Source: Butyricicoccus pullicaecorum | Lineage (GTDB): Bacteria; Bacillota; Clostridia; Oscillospirales; Butyricicoccaceae | DNA length: 64,000 bases | Assembly: GCA_018366195.1 (NCBI GenBank) | Contig: JAGZIN010000003.1 | Coordinates: forward strand, 1 to 64,000 | Direction: 5' to 3' | Part shown: positions 31,890 through 39,557 of the stretch, one piece after another | Position numbering within the stretch: the first letter of the stretch is position 1 | How the letters are laid out: every line of letters starts with the position of its first letter | Notes under the pieces: model-generated | Database searches by the model: none | What the model was told of the DNA's origin: nothing | The model's input: the letters and a program-made list of their open reading frames with translations, nothing else | Translations under genes and position numbers: made by a program

Positions 31890-33029
31890 ATGGCAGAGTA
31901 TAAGTACCGTAAGACCTTTGTTATCGGGCACAAGCCTGACGGGAAACCAATCCGCAAAGATGTAAAATCAAATTCTCAAAAAGAATTCAAACTGCTTTGT
32001 AAAAAATACGAGCAAATGACCAGCAAAGGAATCAGTATCAAAGGAAGCCAGCAAACGGTTGAGCAATGGGCATATCAGTGGTATCAAACTTATAAGCTGC
32101 CTACCATCGGCATATCTCAGCAACGTAATTACGAAGCAATCCTTCGTCTGCATATTCTCCCCTCTATCGGTCATATGGCGCTGGGTGATGTTCGTGGGTA
32201 TCACTTGCAGGACTTCTTGAACACGCAGGCTGGGAAGTCAAAATCACAAGTTGTGAAGATTCGTGGCACATTGGTGCAGATGTTTGAACGAGCTGAAATT
32301 GACCGACTGATAGAATATTCTCCTGCGCGTAAGCTTGTTTTACCAGAAGCAACTGAGAAGTCCAGACGGCATCTATCTGACGAAGAACGTGCTGCATTGT
32401 TTGAGGTATTACGCACACACCAAGCCAATATATGGGTACGCTTCATGCTGCAATGCGGACTACGCAGAGGAGAAACAGTTCCGCTTACTTGGGGGGATAT
32501 TGACTTCGCGCATGGCATTTTAACTGTCAGCAAATCGGTTGAATTCCGGTCAAATCAACCAGCAATCAAAAGTACAAAAACAAAGGCTGGTGTGCGACAT
32601 ATCCCAATTCCTCCAGATTTTCTTGAAATCCTGCAAACACAAAAGCAAGATAGGCACGAATCAGAAAACCATTTAATTTTGTATAACCAAAACGGTTCTA
32701 TGATGACAGAAATCAAGATGAAAAACTTGTGGCATAGCGTATGTCGCGCTTGGGATATCCAGCTTGGAGCTACAACCTATCGCAACAAGATTATCAATCA
32801 CATGCTTGACCCTAATATTTCTCCACATTATCTACGTCACACCTATTGTACAGATCTACGTCGTGCAGGCATTGACTTGAAAACGGCACAATCTCTAATG
32901 GGACATTCTGATATCCGGACAACAGCAAATATTTACAATCATTTTGATATATCTGATGCAGTGCGTGCGGGGAAAACGCTTTATCAGGATTCCACATATT
33001 TTCCACATCATTTTGAAAATATACCGTAA
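31890..33029 (+). CDS. int: Tyrosine site-specific integrase
   Basis: 379 aa. An N-terminal Arm-binding domain (YKYRKTFVIGHKPDGKPIRK) leads to a SAM-like core-binding domain (EQWAYQWYQTYKLPTIGISQ). The catalytic domain has Arg in LQCGLRRGETVPLTWGDI, HYLRHTYCTDLRRAGI (His-x-x-Arg-His) and the Tyr in TTANIYNHFD. Integrates and, with an excisionase, excises the prophage. Starts ATG at 31890 with AAAGGCGG; an upstream TTG would add eight residues. Ends 124 bases from the tRNA-Val 3' end. Confidence 0.97.
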   Translation: MAEYKYRKTFVIGHKPDGKPIRKDVKSNSQKEFKLLCKKYEQMTSKGISIKGSQQTVEQWAYQWYQTYKLPTIGISQQRNYEAILRLHILPSIGHMALGDVRGYHLQDFLNTQAGKSKSQVVKIRGTLVQMFERAEIDRLIEYSPARKLVLPEATEKSRRHLSDEERAALFEVLRTHQANIWVRFMLQCGLRRGETVPLTWGDIDFAHGILTVSKSVEFRSNQPAIKSTKTKAGVRHIPIPPDFLEILQTQKQDRHESENHLILYNQNGSMMTEIKMKNLWHSVCRAWDIQLGATTYRNKIINHMLDPNISPHYLRHTYCTDLRRAGIDLKTAQSLMGHSDIRTTANIYNHFDISDAVRAGKTLYQDSTYFPHHFENIP

Positions 33030-33125
33030 CATAACAGAGAAAACAAGAAAAAGCAAAAATGACAAAATTCAAGTATCAAAAACAAATTTTACATGAAAGT
33101 GCTTAAAATTCAAGAAAACAAAAGA

Positions 33126-33150
33126 AAAACCACCCTTTTTGGGTGGTTTT
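33126..33150. terminator. Bidirectional terminator between integrase and tRNA-Val
   Basis: AAAACCACCC, loop TTTTT, GGGTGGTTTT. Perfect 10-bp stem with A/T flanks, serving both the rightward integrase transcript and the leftward tRNA transcript. Confidence 0.85.
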
Positions 33151-33153
33151 TAA

Positions 33154-33190
33154 TGGTGGACACTAAGGGGCTCGAACCCATGACCTTCCG
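33154..33190. other. Probable prophage attachment site (att) in tRNA 3' end
   Basis: Tyrosine integrases of this type commonly recombine within the T arm and 3' end of tRNA genes, and the integrase gene normally lies next to the junction. The tRNA is intact, so the phage copy must restore the 3' end. The matching partial copy should be at the left prophage end, outside the window. Exact core limits cannot be set here. Confidence 0.6.
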
Positions 33191-33229
33191 CACGTCAAGC
33201 GGATGCTCTACCAGCTGAGCTAAATGTCC
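33154..33229 (-). tRNA. tRNA-Val (anticodon GAC)
   Basis: Standard cloverleaf: acceptor GGACATT/AGTGTCC, D arm GCTC/GAGC, anticodon stem TCCGC/GCGGA with loop TTGACGT (anticodon GAC, reading GUC/GUU), T stem with GTTCGAGC and encoded CCA at the 3' end. Host gene. Its 3' end faces the prophage. Confidence 0.97.
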
Positions 33230-33270
33230 ATTGGTGCGCTGAGCGGAACACTCAGCGCTATATTATTCTA

Positions 33271-33678
33271 TCACTTTTCTTCGGAATTGTCAATCCCAGA
33301 TAAATCAAATTCCAATTCTTCTCCGCATGCACCGCAAACGATGGAACCGGTTTCCAGCATATCCTGATTCAGATAGAGCACCTCTCCGCAGGTTGGGCAA
33401 ATCACCTGATATAGGTCTTCTTCCGCCTCAAGCGCAAAGTCCTCATCTTCATCATCAGCAGCAAGGAAATCCTCTGTGACAGCAGAGATTTCATCATAGA
33501 CATCGTCCAATTCATCGAGCAGTTCTTCATTCTGCTGTTTCAGGTCGGTAACAGCCTCTGCCAGTTCTTCCATCGCGGAAATCATACCAGCAAGCAGCTT
33601 TCCCTCCTTCTTTTCTGTATCAATATCCAATCCTTCAAACAATCCTTTGAGATATGCAACGCGCTCCATGACAGTCAT
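33271..33678 (-). CDS. CD1247 N-terminal domain zinc-ribbon protein
   Basis: 135 aa. Residues 1-60 (VAYLKGLFEGLDIDTEKKEG, LLAGMISAMEELAEAVTDLK) form the helical CD1247 domain. An acidic linker (DDEDEDFALEAEEDLY) leads to a zinc ribbon VICPTCGEVLYLNQDM plus IVCGACGEELEFDLS (CxxC-x16-CxxC). Widely conserved in Clostridia, adjacent to efp as here. Function unknown. Confidence 0.85.
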   Translation of the reverse strand: MTVMERVAYLKGLFEGLDIDTEKKEGKLLAGMISAMEELAEAVTDLKQQNEELLDELDDVYDEISAVTEDFLAADDEDEDFALEAEEDLYQVICPTCGEVLYLNQDMLETGSIVCGACGEELEFDLSGIDNSEEK

Positions 33679-33717
33679 TTTGCAGCCTCCTTTACAGAAA
33701 GTGAAGGCGAGTTTGGA

Positions 33718-34281
33718 TTAGCCCTTTGCACGCTCCAAATACTCACCAGTACGGGTATCGATTTTGATGCGGTCTCCAATTTCAATAAACAGCGGAACCT
33801 GTACCGTTGCACCAGTTTCTACCACAGCCGGCTTTAATGTATTGGTTGCGGTATTGCCCTTAAAGCCCGGGTCAGTCTCTGTGATTTCGAGTTCCACAAA
33901 GAGCGGCGGCTCAACAGCAAACACACTGCCCTTATAAGAGAGCACCTTCACATTTGTATTTTCCTTGACAAAGCGGAAGTCATCTCCCAGAGTAGACTGG
34001 TTGATTGGCAGCTGGTCATAGGTCTCGGTATCCATGAAATAGTAAAGATCGCCATCTGCATACAGATACTGCATTTCCTTACGCTCTACGTACGCCGGCT
34101 CATACTTATCGGTCGGGTTAAAGCTACGCTCAGTCACCGCGCCAGTGATGACATTCTTCATCTTTACGCGTACAAATGCCGCGCCCTTACCCGGCTTTAC
34201 ATGCTGAAACTCGACAACCTGAAGGACTTGTCCGTCCATCTCAAATGTTACACCGTTTCTGAATTCACCTGCAGAAATCAT
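33718..34281 (-). CDS. efp: Translation elongation factor P
   Basis: 187 aa, full length for EF-P. Domain I has FRNGVTFEMDGQVLQVVEFQ, then HVKPGKGAAFVRVKMKNVIT with the tip Lys region (KPGKGAAF). Domains II and III contain VFAVEPPLFVELEITETDPG and the IGDRIKIDTRTGEYLERAK end. Relieves ribosome stalling at polyproline stretches. Encoded leftward with the CD1247 gene 39 bases downstream. Confidence 0.97.
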   Translation of the reverse strand: MISAGEFRNGVTFEMDGQVLQVVEFQHVKPGKGAAFVRVKMKNVITGAVTERSFNPTDKYEPAYVERKEMQYLYADGDLYYFMDTETYDQLPINQSTLGDDFRFVKENTNVKVLSYKGSVFAVEPPLFVELEITETDPGFKGNTATNTLKPAVVETGATVQVPLFIEIGDRIKIDTRTGEYLERAKG

Positions 34282-34423
34282 AATTACGAATCCTCCAAAA
34301 CATTAGACACCGTTGTGTTCTAAATTCTAATCAATGCTCATATATTTTACCCTATTTTCAGGCATTTGACAAGACCTATTTTTACGTTTTGGTAAAAAGA
34401 AACATATTTTTCCGGATATAGCA

Positions 34424-34455
34424 AAAGCACGGAGGAATTTCCTCCGTGCTTTTGT
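34424..34455 (-). terminator. Intrinsic terminator of the small membrane protein gene
   Basis: Arms AAAAGCACGGAGGAA and TTCCTCCGTGCTTTT form a near-perfect stem 14 bases after the stop codon of the 52-aa gene. Confidence 0.9.
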
Positions 34456-34468
34456 CAGGGGATTTTGA

Positions 34469-34627
34469 TTAGTGGCAGCAGCCGTTACAGCAATCCAAAG
34501 TGTTGCCATAGCCGCACTGATTGGAGCTGTAGCCGCACTGATTACCGCCGCACAGCCAAATCAGAAGGATTGCAAACAAGATGATGATCCACCAAGAATC
34601 GGTGCCCCAGCAAGAATTTTGATACAT
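34469..34627 (-). CDS. Small Cys/Gly-rich membrane protein
   Basis: 52 aa: a short polar N-terminus, one membrane segment (SWWIIILFAILLIWLCGG) and a Cys/Gly/Asn-rich tail with a repeated NQCGY unit and CCNGCCH end. Resembles YjcZ/sporulation-associated small proteins in size and shape. AAAAGGAGG nine bases before the ATG is very strong. Own terminator downstream. Eight Cys in total suggest metal binding or cross-linking in a spore coat; inferred. Confidence 0.75.
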   Translation of the reverse strand: MYQNSCWGTDSWWIIILFAILLIWLCGGNQCGYSSNQCGYGNTLDCCNGCCH

Positions 34628-34693
34628 AATGTTTTCCTCCTTTTGTGGATTACATCTTATCCTATGCACCTCGAAGGAAATGGGTTCCGGTTT

Positions 34694-35797
34694 TCACAAA
34701 CCTTTTTGTTCGGCTGCGTCAAGCTGTTTTTGAGAGAACACACCACGCCGTACCAACTGGTCACACAGTCTGGTTCCCTCCTTTGTCTTTGCAAAAAGGG
34801 TACGGTAAGAGGTATATGCCACATGGTCACGCACAAAACGTCCCTGCTTTTTTATTTCCAGACGTTCCTGTTCCGTTTGAATCCCGTGGTCAACGGCTGC
34901 CTTGTCGGCATTCTCCCAACTGAAATCTCCGCCGCGGTCTGAATATCCCAGAGCACGCAGAAGGAATGTCATATAGTCATGATAGCGCAGCTGCATCGTA
35001 CTTCCAAACTGTGTCTTACTGATTCCGCTGGTATATCCCTGTTTATAAGCATAGCCAATATAGGAATTGGCCCATGCCGGAACATCTATAAAGGGGTGTT
35101 TCCCTGTATATGCCTTCGCTTCGGCTTCATCTCCCAACAAGCGAATGAGCATCACAATCCCTTCTGCACGTGTTGCAGACCTTGCAAGCTCATAGCCCTT
35201 TTGACTTCCCTGAAACAGCCCGAGCGTATGCAGCGCATCTGCATAATCTGTATACTGTGCATTTTCTGTCTGCACAGAGGATTCTCCACTCTCATATCGA
35301 CCGGAAATTTTCAATGTGCTGTCCTGCTGCAAAATCAGCTCTGCGCCGTCCTCCGCTGCCAGATAGCGCTGATGACCAACGAGTGCATGCTGCAACCCAG
35401 CCTGTCTGCCTGTTGAAAGGTTGAGCCATGTGCCTTTCCGCGTCACGGCCTTTCCTGTCATAACAATCACTTCGGTTCCCGTTTGCGCTGTGATGGTGTG
35501 ACCCGTCTGCAAATCGACCTTCGAGGATTTTCCAAGTGCTGCCAGAACCTGCGCCTCGACGCTGCCTTTCAACTGGGTATCCGTTGTCTTTGCATCAAGT
35601 GCATCGACCTTTTTTTGCGTCTCTCTCAGATTCTTTTCAACGGTATCCTTTGCCTTTTCACGCACTGCGCTGATATAGGTACCAACTGCATAAGATTGAC
35701 TGACCAAAGAATCTCCTGTGCTCAAAGCACCTGCAATCGTTCCTCCCACAAACAACGCCAACGCCAGCCACACGACAGGCTGCTTCTGCATATCCAT
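34694..35797 (-). CDS. Secreted/membrane-anchored protein with S-layer homology (SLH) domains
   Basis: 367 aa. N-terminal anchor/signal (VWLALALFVGGTIAGAL), then a coiled coil (EKAKDTVEKNLRETQKKVDA), a beta region (GHTITAQTGTEVIVMTGKAV) and SLH-like repeats from about residue 185: YADALHTLGLFQGSQKGYEL, ATRAEGIVMLIRLLGDEAEA, then HPFIDVPAWANSYIGYAYKQ and a weaker third (RYHDYMTFLLRALGYS). Binds cell wall polymers on the outside of the cell. Located just downstream of mtaB. Confidence 0.88.
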   Translation of the reverse strand: MDMQKQPVVWLALALFVGGTIAGALSTGDSLVSQSYAVGTYISAVREKAKDTVEKNLRETQKKVDALDAKTTDTQLKGSVEAQVLAALGKSSKVDLQTGHTITAQTGTEVIVMTGKAVTRKGTWLNLSTGRQAGLQHALVGHQRYLAAEDGAELILQQDSTLKISGRYESGESSVQTENAQYTDYADALHTLGLFQGSQKGYELARSATRAEGIVMLIRLLGDEAEAKAYTGKHPFIDVPAWANSYIGYAYKQGYTSGISKTQFGSTMQLRYHDYMTFLLRALGYSDRGGDFSWENADKAAVDHGIQTEQERLEIKKQGRFVRDHVAYTSYRTLFAKTKEGTRLCDQLVRRGVFSQKQLDAAEQKGL

Positions 35798-35815
35798 TCC
35801 TCCTTCCCCTGCAAA

Positions 35816-37099
35816 TCAGAGATGTCCGAATACTCCAGTATCTGTAACCTCCATCACCTGAACCTGACAGAGCGTATTCTTTTGAATTTCCTGTCCAGCT
35901 GCAGTGACCGGAAAACAATATGCGCTGTGTCCGCTCCAAACGGTTCCGTCCAGATGTTCAAACAGCACTTCAAGGGTACGTCCAACAAACCTTTCCCGAT
36001 ATGTCTGGCTCATTTGTGCGGCAGCAGCTTTGACCTGCTCTGCCCTGTGATTCTTGACTGCAAGCGGGATTTGCCCCGTCATATCTGCCGCCGGAGTACC
36101 TGGACGCACGGAATACGGAAACACATGCATGTCCGAAAAATCACATGCACGAATAAATGCCAGCGTCTGCGCGAAATCTGTATCCGTTTCTCCGGGAAAT
36201 CCCACAATCAGGTCGGTCGTAATCGAGCAATCCGGAAAACTCTGCCGCAGCATTGCACAGCGTTCTGCAAAAAATGCAGTGGTATATCTGCGTTTCATGC
36301 GCTCCAATATACGGTCACAGCCGCTTTGCAAGGACAAATGAAAATGCGGACGCAAATTTGGATACCGCTGTAAACGGCTGCAAAATTCAGCATCAATCGT
36401 ACGCGGCTCTAAGGAGCCCAGACGAATATAGGTATGTGGAACTGCTTCACAAAGCCTCGCAATCAGTTCCGTGAGGTTGATTCTTTCTGGCAAATCGCGT
36501 CCATAGGAAGAAATCTCGATTCCGGTTAGTACAATTTCCTGTACATTTGCCTGTGACAGTCGAACCGCTTCTTCGATGACAAGAGCAGGCGGCATGGAGC
36601 GGACATGCCCTCTTGCATAGGGAATGATGCAATAGGTACAATATTGGTCGCAGCCATCTTCTATTTTGAGCAGCGCACGGGTACGTCCCTCCGGAACGCC
36701 GGCCGGAAGCACCTCATAGGTTCTATCCAAGGTGCGAAATTTTTCCAGATTCACTTCTCTGTTTCCCTGCACTGCTTGCTCACATAGGGCAATGATTTCT
36801 CCTCGGGACGCTGTTCCGCAGATAAAATCAATTTCTCCGCTTGCCTCCAGCTTGTCCGGCTCGGTCTGCGCAAAACACCCACACGCCACCAAAAGTGCCT
36901 GTGGATTTTCCCGCCGAATTTTATGAAATGCCCGTATATTTTTTCGATCACTGATTGCAGTGACGCTGCATGTATTAATGATGAATACATCTGCATTTTT
37001 TGAACAAATATCGTGCCCATTTGCACGTGCTTGCTGCATCAGCGCCTGCGTTTCAAACAAATTCACCTTGCAGCCCAATGTATAAAATCCGAATTTCAT
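35816..37099 (-). CDS. mtaB: tRNA t6A37 methylthiotransferase MtaB
   Basis: 427 aa. UPF0004 N-terminal domain with the cluster Cys in FYTLGCKVNLFE, FIINTCSVTA and VACGCFAQTEP. Radical SAM domain with KIEDGCDQYCTYCIIPYARG (CxxxCxxC). TRAM-like C-terminus (GRTLEVLFEH onward). MtaB-type rather than MiaB/RimO because of the GCKVN start and overall order. Converts t6A37 to ms2t6A37 in tRNA-Lys. Confidence 0.95.
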   Translation of the reverse strand: MKFGFYTLGCKVNLFETQALMQQARANGHDICSKNADVFIINTCSVTAISDRKNIRAFHKIRRENPQALLVACGCFAQTEPDKLEASGEIDFICGTASRGEIIALCEQAVQGNREVNLEKFRTLDRTYEVLPAGVPEGRTRALLKIEDGCDQYCTYCIIPYARGHVRSMPPALVIEEAVRLSQANVQEIVLTGIEISSYGRDLPERINLTELIARLCEAVPHTYIRLGSLEPRTIDAEFCSRLQRYPNLRPHFHLSLQSGCDRILERMKRRYTTAFFAERCAMLRQSFPDCSITTDLIVGFPGETDTDFAQTLAFIRACDFSDMHVFPYSVRPGTPAADMTGQIPLAVKNHRAEQVKAAAAQMSQTYRERFVGRTLEVLFEHLDGTVWSGHSAYCFPVTAAGQEIQKNTLCQVQVMEVTDTGVFGHL

Positions 37100-37200
37100 C
37101 AGCCAAACTCATTTCTTGTAAGATTTCTTTCTATTATACGCGAAAAGCTGTCTCCAGACAATAAGAATTGACTAAATTTACAGGATTTACAAATTTTTTA

Positions 37201-37229
37201 TTGACAAAAATATCACAGCATGATATTAT
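37201..37229 (+). promoter_or_regulatory. Sigma-A type promoter
   Basis: TTGACA (37201-37206), 17-base spacer, TATTAT (37224-37229). Near-consensus core promoter directing transcription of the 99-aa gene and the NlpC/P60 gene. Confidence 0.8.
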
Positions 37230-37269
37230 GTAATCAAATTGTAATCATGCTTTGTAACCGATTTGTAAT
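37229..37269 (+). promoter_or_regulatory. walR box: Two WalR (YycF)-type boxes
   Basis: TGTAAT-CAAAT-TGTAAT at 37229-37245 and TGTAAC-CGATT-TGTAAT at 37253-37269 both fit the established WalR consensus TGTWAH-N5-TGTWAH exactly, 24 bases apart. They begin at the last base of the -10 element, so a bound regulator would overlap the transcription start, the arrangement of repressed WalR targets. The second gene downstream is a cell wall hydrolase, the typical WalR target. Confidence 0.72.
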
Positions 37270-37313
37270 CGAACACAAGGCTTTCAGCGGCAAAATAAAA
37301 GGAGTTTTTTCAT

Positions 37314-37613
37314 ATGGCAGCAGTCGTAAAAGAAGGCGAATTGCTCATGTATAAAGGGCATCCGCTTATGCGTAAGGAAAATATTATCTACTATGGCAGC
37401 ATGGAAGATCGTTACATCATCATGATGCAGATTCTGGAAACCAAGAAAGAGGGCGACCTCGATGTTGCAACCAAGATCGCAATCCAGCTTCAGCAGACCA
37501 GCCCCACCGTTCGTATGAAGGATCGTATCGTGAAGAAAAGCGAAAAGAACAGCCTGTGGAGTGCAATAGACATCGCTTCTATCTGGCTCGGTCGTGCGTT
37601 ATCGACGAAATAA
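37314..37613 (+). CDS. Conserved hypothetical protein
   Basis: 99 aa, soluble. Begins MAAVVKEGELLMYKGHPLMR with AAAGGAG upstream; contains MEDRYIIMMQILETKKEGDL and an end with amphipathic helix. No catalytic motif. I do not recognise a family, although the compact composition suggests a conserved Clostridial protein. First gene after the WalR-box promoter, 53 bases before the hydrolase. Confidence 0.7.
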   Translation: MAAVVKEGELLMYKGHPLMRKENIIYYGSMEDRYIIMMQILETKKEGDLDVATKIAIQLQQTSPTVRMKDRIVKKSEKNSLWSAIDIASIWLGRALSTK

Positions 37614-37666
37614 ACCAAAAGTTTGAAAACGTCGATACGTTTCGGCGTACAGGAGGATCATGCATC

Positions 37667-38566
37667 ATGAATACAGCAAAGCACCTGAAAGCAATACTGG
37701 CAACCATGGTTTCCGCCGTTCTTGTTTCAAGCAGCGCATCTGCACTCTATGCTGGCGTGAATACCGCTTCTACAACACTGAACTTCCGTGACTCTGCCAA
37801 TGGCAATGTGATTGGTTCCATTCCAAGCGGTGCACGGGTAGCAGTCATCGACAATACCAATGAATGGTATCATATTGCATACAACGGCGCAATCGGATAC
37901 GTTAGCGCAGATTATATCAGTGCAACTCCGGACGGCAGTGTGAATCTCGGCACAGGAATCATCAAAAGTGATGCAGTCAACATTCGCACACAGCCAAATA
38001 CCAGCTCTGATGTCATGCTTCAGCTCAACAAGGACGATTGTGTCGATGTCAATGGCATTGTCGATGGCTGGTACCGCATCGCAATTGATGACACAGCCGG
38101 TTATATTTGTGCAGATTATCTGACCTTTGATCAGACGATGACCGATACACAGGAAGTGCATCACGAGCGGGCCGTCACTCCGGCGCAGGCAAATGCAGAG
38201 GCAGACAGCCTATTGAGCTTTGCAAACCAGTTCCTTGGTACGCCCTATCGTTATGGCGGCAGTACGCCCAGCGGCTTTGATTGCTCAGGCTTCACTACAT
38301 ACGTATTCCGAAATGCTCTGAATATCAGCCTGCCGCGTACTTCAACTGAGCAGAGTCAAACCTATATGCGCATTGCTACCACGGCTGAATTGCAGCCGGG
38401 CGATTTGGTCTTCTTTGGCAAAGATGGCAAAGTTAACCATGTAGGCATCTATGCAGGTGCTGGTGAGTTTATCCACTCCCCCCATACTGGTTCTTATGTG
38501 CGTTATGATACGCTCAATTCCGGCAATTACCAAAAGAATTTCCTTTGGGGCGGTCGGGTTCTATAA
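37667..38566 (+). CDS. Secreted SH3-NlpC/P60 peptidoglycan endopeptidase
   Basis: 299 aa. Signal peptide (AILATMVSAVLVSSSASALY), two SH3b domains (TASTTLNFRDSANGNVIGSI, then YNGAIGYVSADYIS; second with SDAVNIRTQPNTSSDVMLQL) and a C-terminal NlpC/P60 domain: TPYRYGGSTPSGFDCSGFTT (catalytic Cys), then VNHVGIYAGAGEFIHSPH (His). Cleaves the stem peptide. AGGAGG ten bases before ATG at 37667. WalR-type sites upstream fit regulation with cell wall growth. Confidence 0.95.
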   Translation: MNTAKHLKAILATMVSAVLVSSSASALYAGVNTASTTLNFRDSANGNVIGSIPSGARVAVIDNTNEWYHIAYNGAIGYVSADYISATPDGSVNLGTGIIKSDAVNIRTQPNTSSDVMLQLNKDDCVDVNGIVDGWYRIAIDDTAGYICADYLTFDQTMTDTQEVHHERAVTPAQANAEADSLLSFANQFLGTPYRYGGSTPSGFDCSGFTTYVFRNALNISLPRTSTEQSQTYMRIATTAELQPGDLVFFGKDGKVNHVGIYAGAGEFIHSPHTGSYVRYDTLNSGNYQKNFLWGGRVL

Positions 38567-38580
38567 TTATTTAGATACAG

Positions 38581-38612
38581 AAATGAGTAGGTGTTTGAAC
38601 CTACTCATTTTT
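38581..38612. terminator. Bidirectional terminator after NlpC/P60 gene
   Basis: AAATGAGTAGG, loop of eight, CCTACTCATTT followed by TT; serves the rightward hydrolase and the leftward unknown gene. Confidence 0.88.
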
Positions 38613-38639
38613 CTTCTTCCAACCGCATAGAGACCGTGT

Positions 38640-39206
38640 TTATGGATTGGCTTGCATACGGATATACATATACTTTTCTGCAAGCTTTAGAGAGCAAATT
38701 TGAATCCCCTGTGCGCGAATTCCGTTGGTAATCGCTGCTCCAAGCTCCTCCACCAGAGGATTGAGCAGCGCATGCGGCAGCTTTAGCCCGCCAATTTCCA
38801 GAGAAATCGGGTGCAGCACCACCGCCTGATTGGCGTATCCTACGGATATCAGTGCATAGAGCGGACAAGAGTCTGGCAGCAATACCTGTGCAGCACGCGG
38901 CAACGGAAGCTGAGATGGTTTGATTTGTGCAGTACACAGCAAGTTATCCTGCTCTGTAATTTGCAGCGCGATTTCATCAAGCGCAAATCCGACTGGCAAT
39001 TGTCGTGTCAGAAGCGTTGTAAGAGCACCGCTGTCAATCCGGACTTCCATGCCTTCCTCCTCTGCCGTCTGTACCTTTCCGGCACGCTGTACGGTTGTAT
39101 GCGGCATGTGCATCGGGACATTGCTATATAATACCATATGCTGAATCAAAAATAGACAAAGCATGGCACACAGTACCATACAAAGGGTCTGTACCCAACT
39201 GCGCAT
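38640..39206 (-). CDS. Membrane-anchored protein of unknown function
   Basis: 188 aa. One N-terminal membrane helix (LCMVLCAMLCLFLIQHMVLY), then an extracytoplasmic domain with short strands (VRIDSGALTTLLTRQLPVGF; LISVGYANQAVVLHPISLEI) and GGLKLPHALLNPLVEELGAA. The last motif is reminiscent of YpmS/DUF2140 proteins, but I cannot confirm this. Sits alone between two terminators. Confidence 0.6.
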   Translation of the reverse strand: MRSWVQTLCMVLCAMLCLFLIQHMVLYSNVPMHMPHTTVQRAGKVQTAEEEGMEVRIDSGALTTLLTRQLPVGFALDEIALQITEQDNLLCTAQIKPSQLPLPRAAQVLLPDSCPLYALISVGYANQAVVLHPISLEIGGLKLPHALLNPLVEELGAAITNGIRAQGIQICSLKLAEKYMYIRMQANP

Positions 39207-39271
39207 GATATGGTCTCACCCTTTCTGTTTCATACCATAGCTTATGCACAGCCTCTCTCTTTCATGTCATG

Positions 39272-39300
39272 AAAAAAGCACCCTTTCGGGTGCTTTTTTA
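39272..39300 (-). terminator. Terminator of the fatty acid synthesis operon
   Basis: AAAAAAGCACCC, loop TTTC, GGGTGCTTTTTT: perfect 12-bp stem immediately after the acpP stop codon. Confidence 0.93.
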
Positions 39301-39302
39301 GA

Positions 39303-39527
39303 TTATTGATTTGCTTCGATGTATTTGCAGATATCGCCAATGGTGGACATCTTCATTGCTTCTTCATCAGAAATAGAAATGCCAAAGTTTTCTTCGAGAT
39401 CCATCATCAATTCAACAACGTCCAAAGAATCTGCATTCAAGTCGTCCTTGATTTTGGTATCCATTGTCATAGATGCAGCATCTGCATCAAACTTCTCTGC
39501 CAACAGTTCACAAATCTTCTCAAACAT
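39303..39527 (-). CDS. acpP: Acyl carrier protein
   Basis: 74 aa. MFEKICELLAEKFDADAASM start, DLNADSLDVVELMMDLEENF with the phosphopantetheine Ser in DSLD. Carries growing acyl chains. ATG at 39527 with AAGGAG upstream; an in-frame ATG further up is not preferred. Last gene of the leftward fab operon, an arrangement different from the common internal fabG-acpP-fabF order. Confidence 0.96.
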   Translation of the reverse strand: MFEKICELLAEKFDADAASMTMDTKIKDDLNADSLDVVELMMDLEENFGISISDEEAMKMSTIGDICKYIEANQ

Positions 39528-39557
39528 AGTGATTCTCCTTTTGATTTGGGTTTTCAT

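Larger units (their letters stand above)
1..33153. mobile_element. Prophage, contractile-tailed, truncated at left edge
   Basis: A continuous set of phage genes runs from the left edge to the integrase at 31890-33029, which abuts a tRNA-Val gene. Terminase, portal, capsid protease, decoration and capsid proteins are of the lambda type. A sheath, tube, tape measure and gpX/D/V/W/J/I-like series give a P2/Mu-like contractile tail. Almost all lytic genes read leftward; the repressor, three accessory genes and the integrase read rightward. All structural genes are open and closely spaced or overlapping, so the element looks recent and possibly functional, apart from one frameshift near 24719. Fibre completion and lysis genes would lie outside the window, so excision ability cannot be judged. 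Confidence 0.97.
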
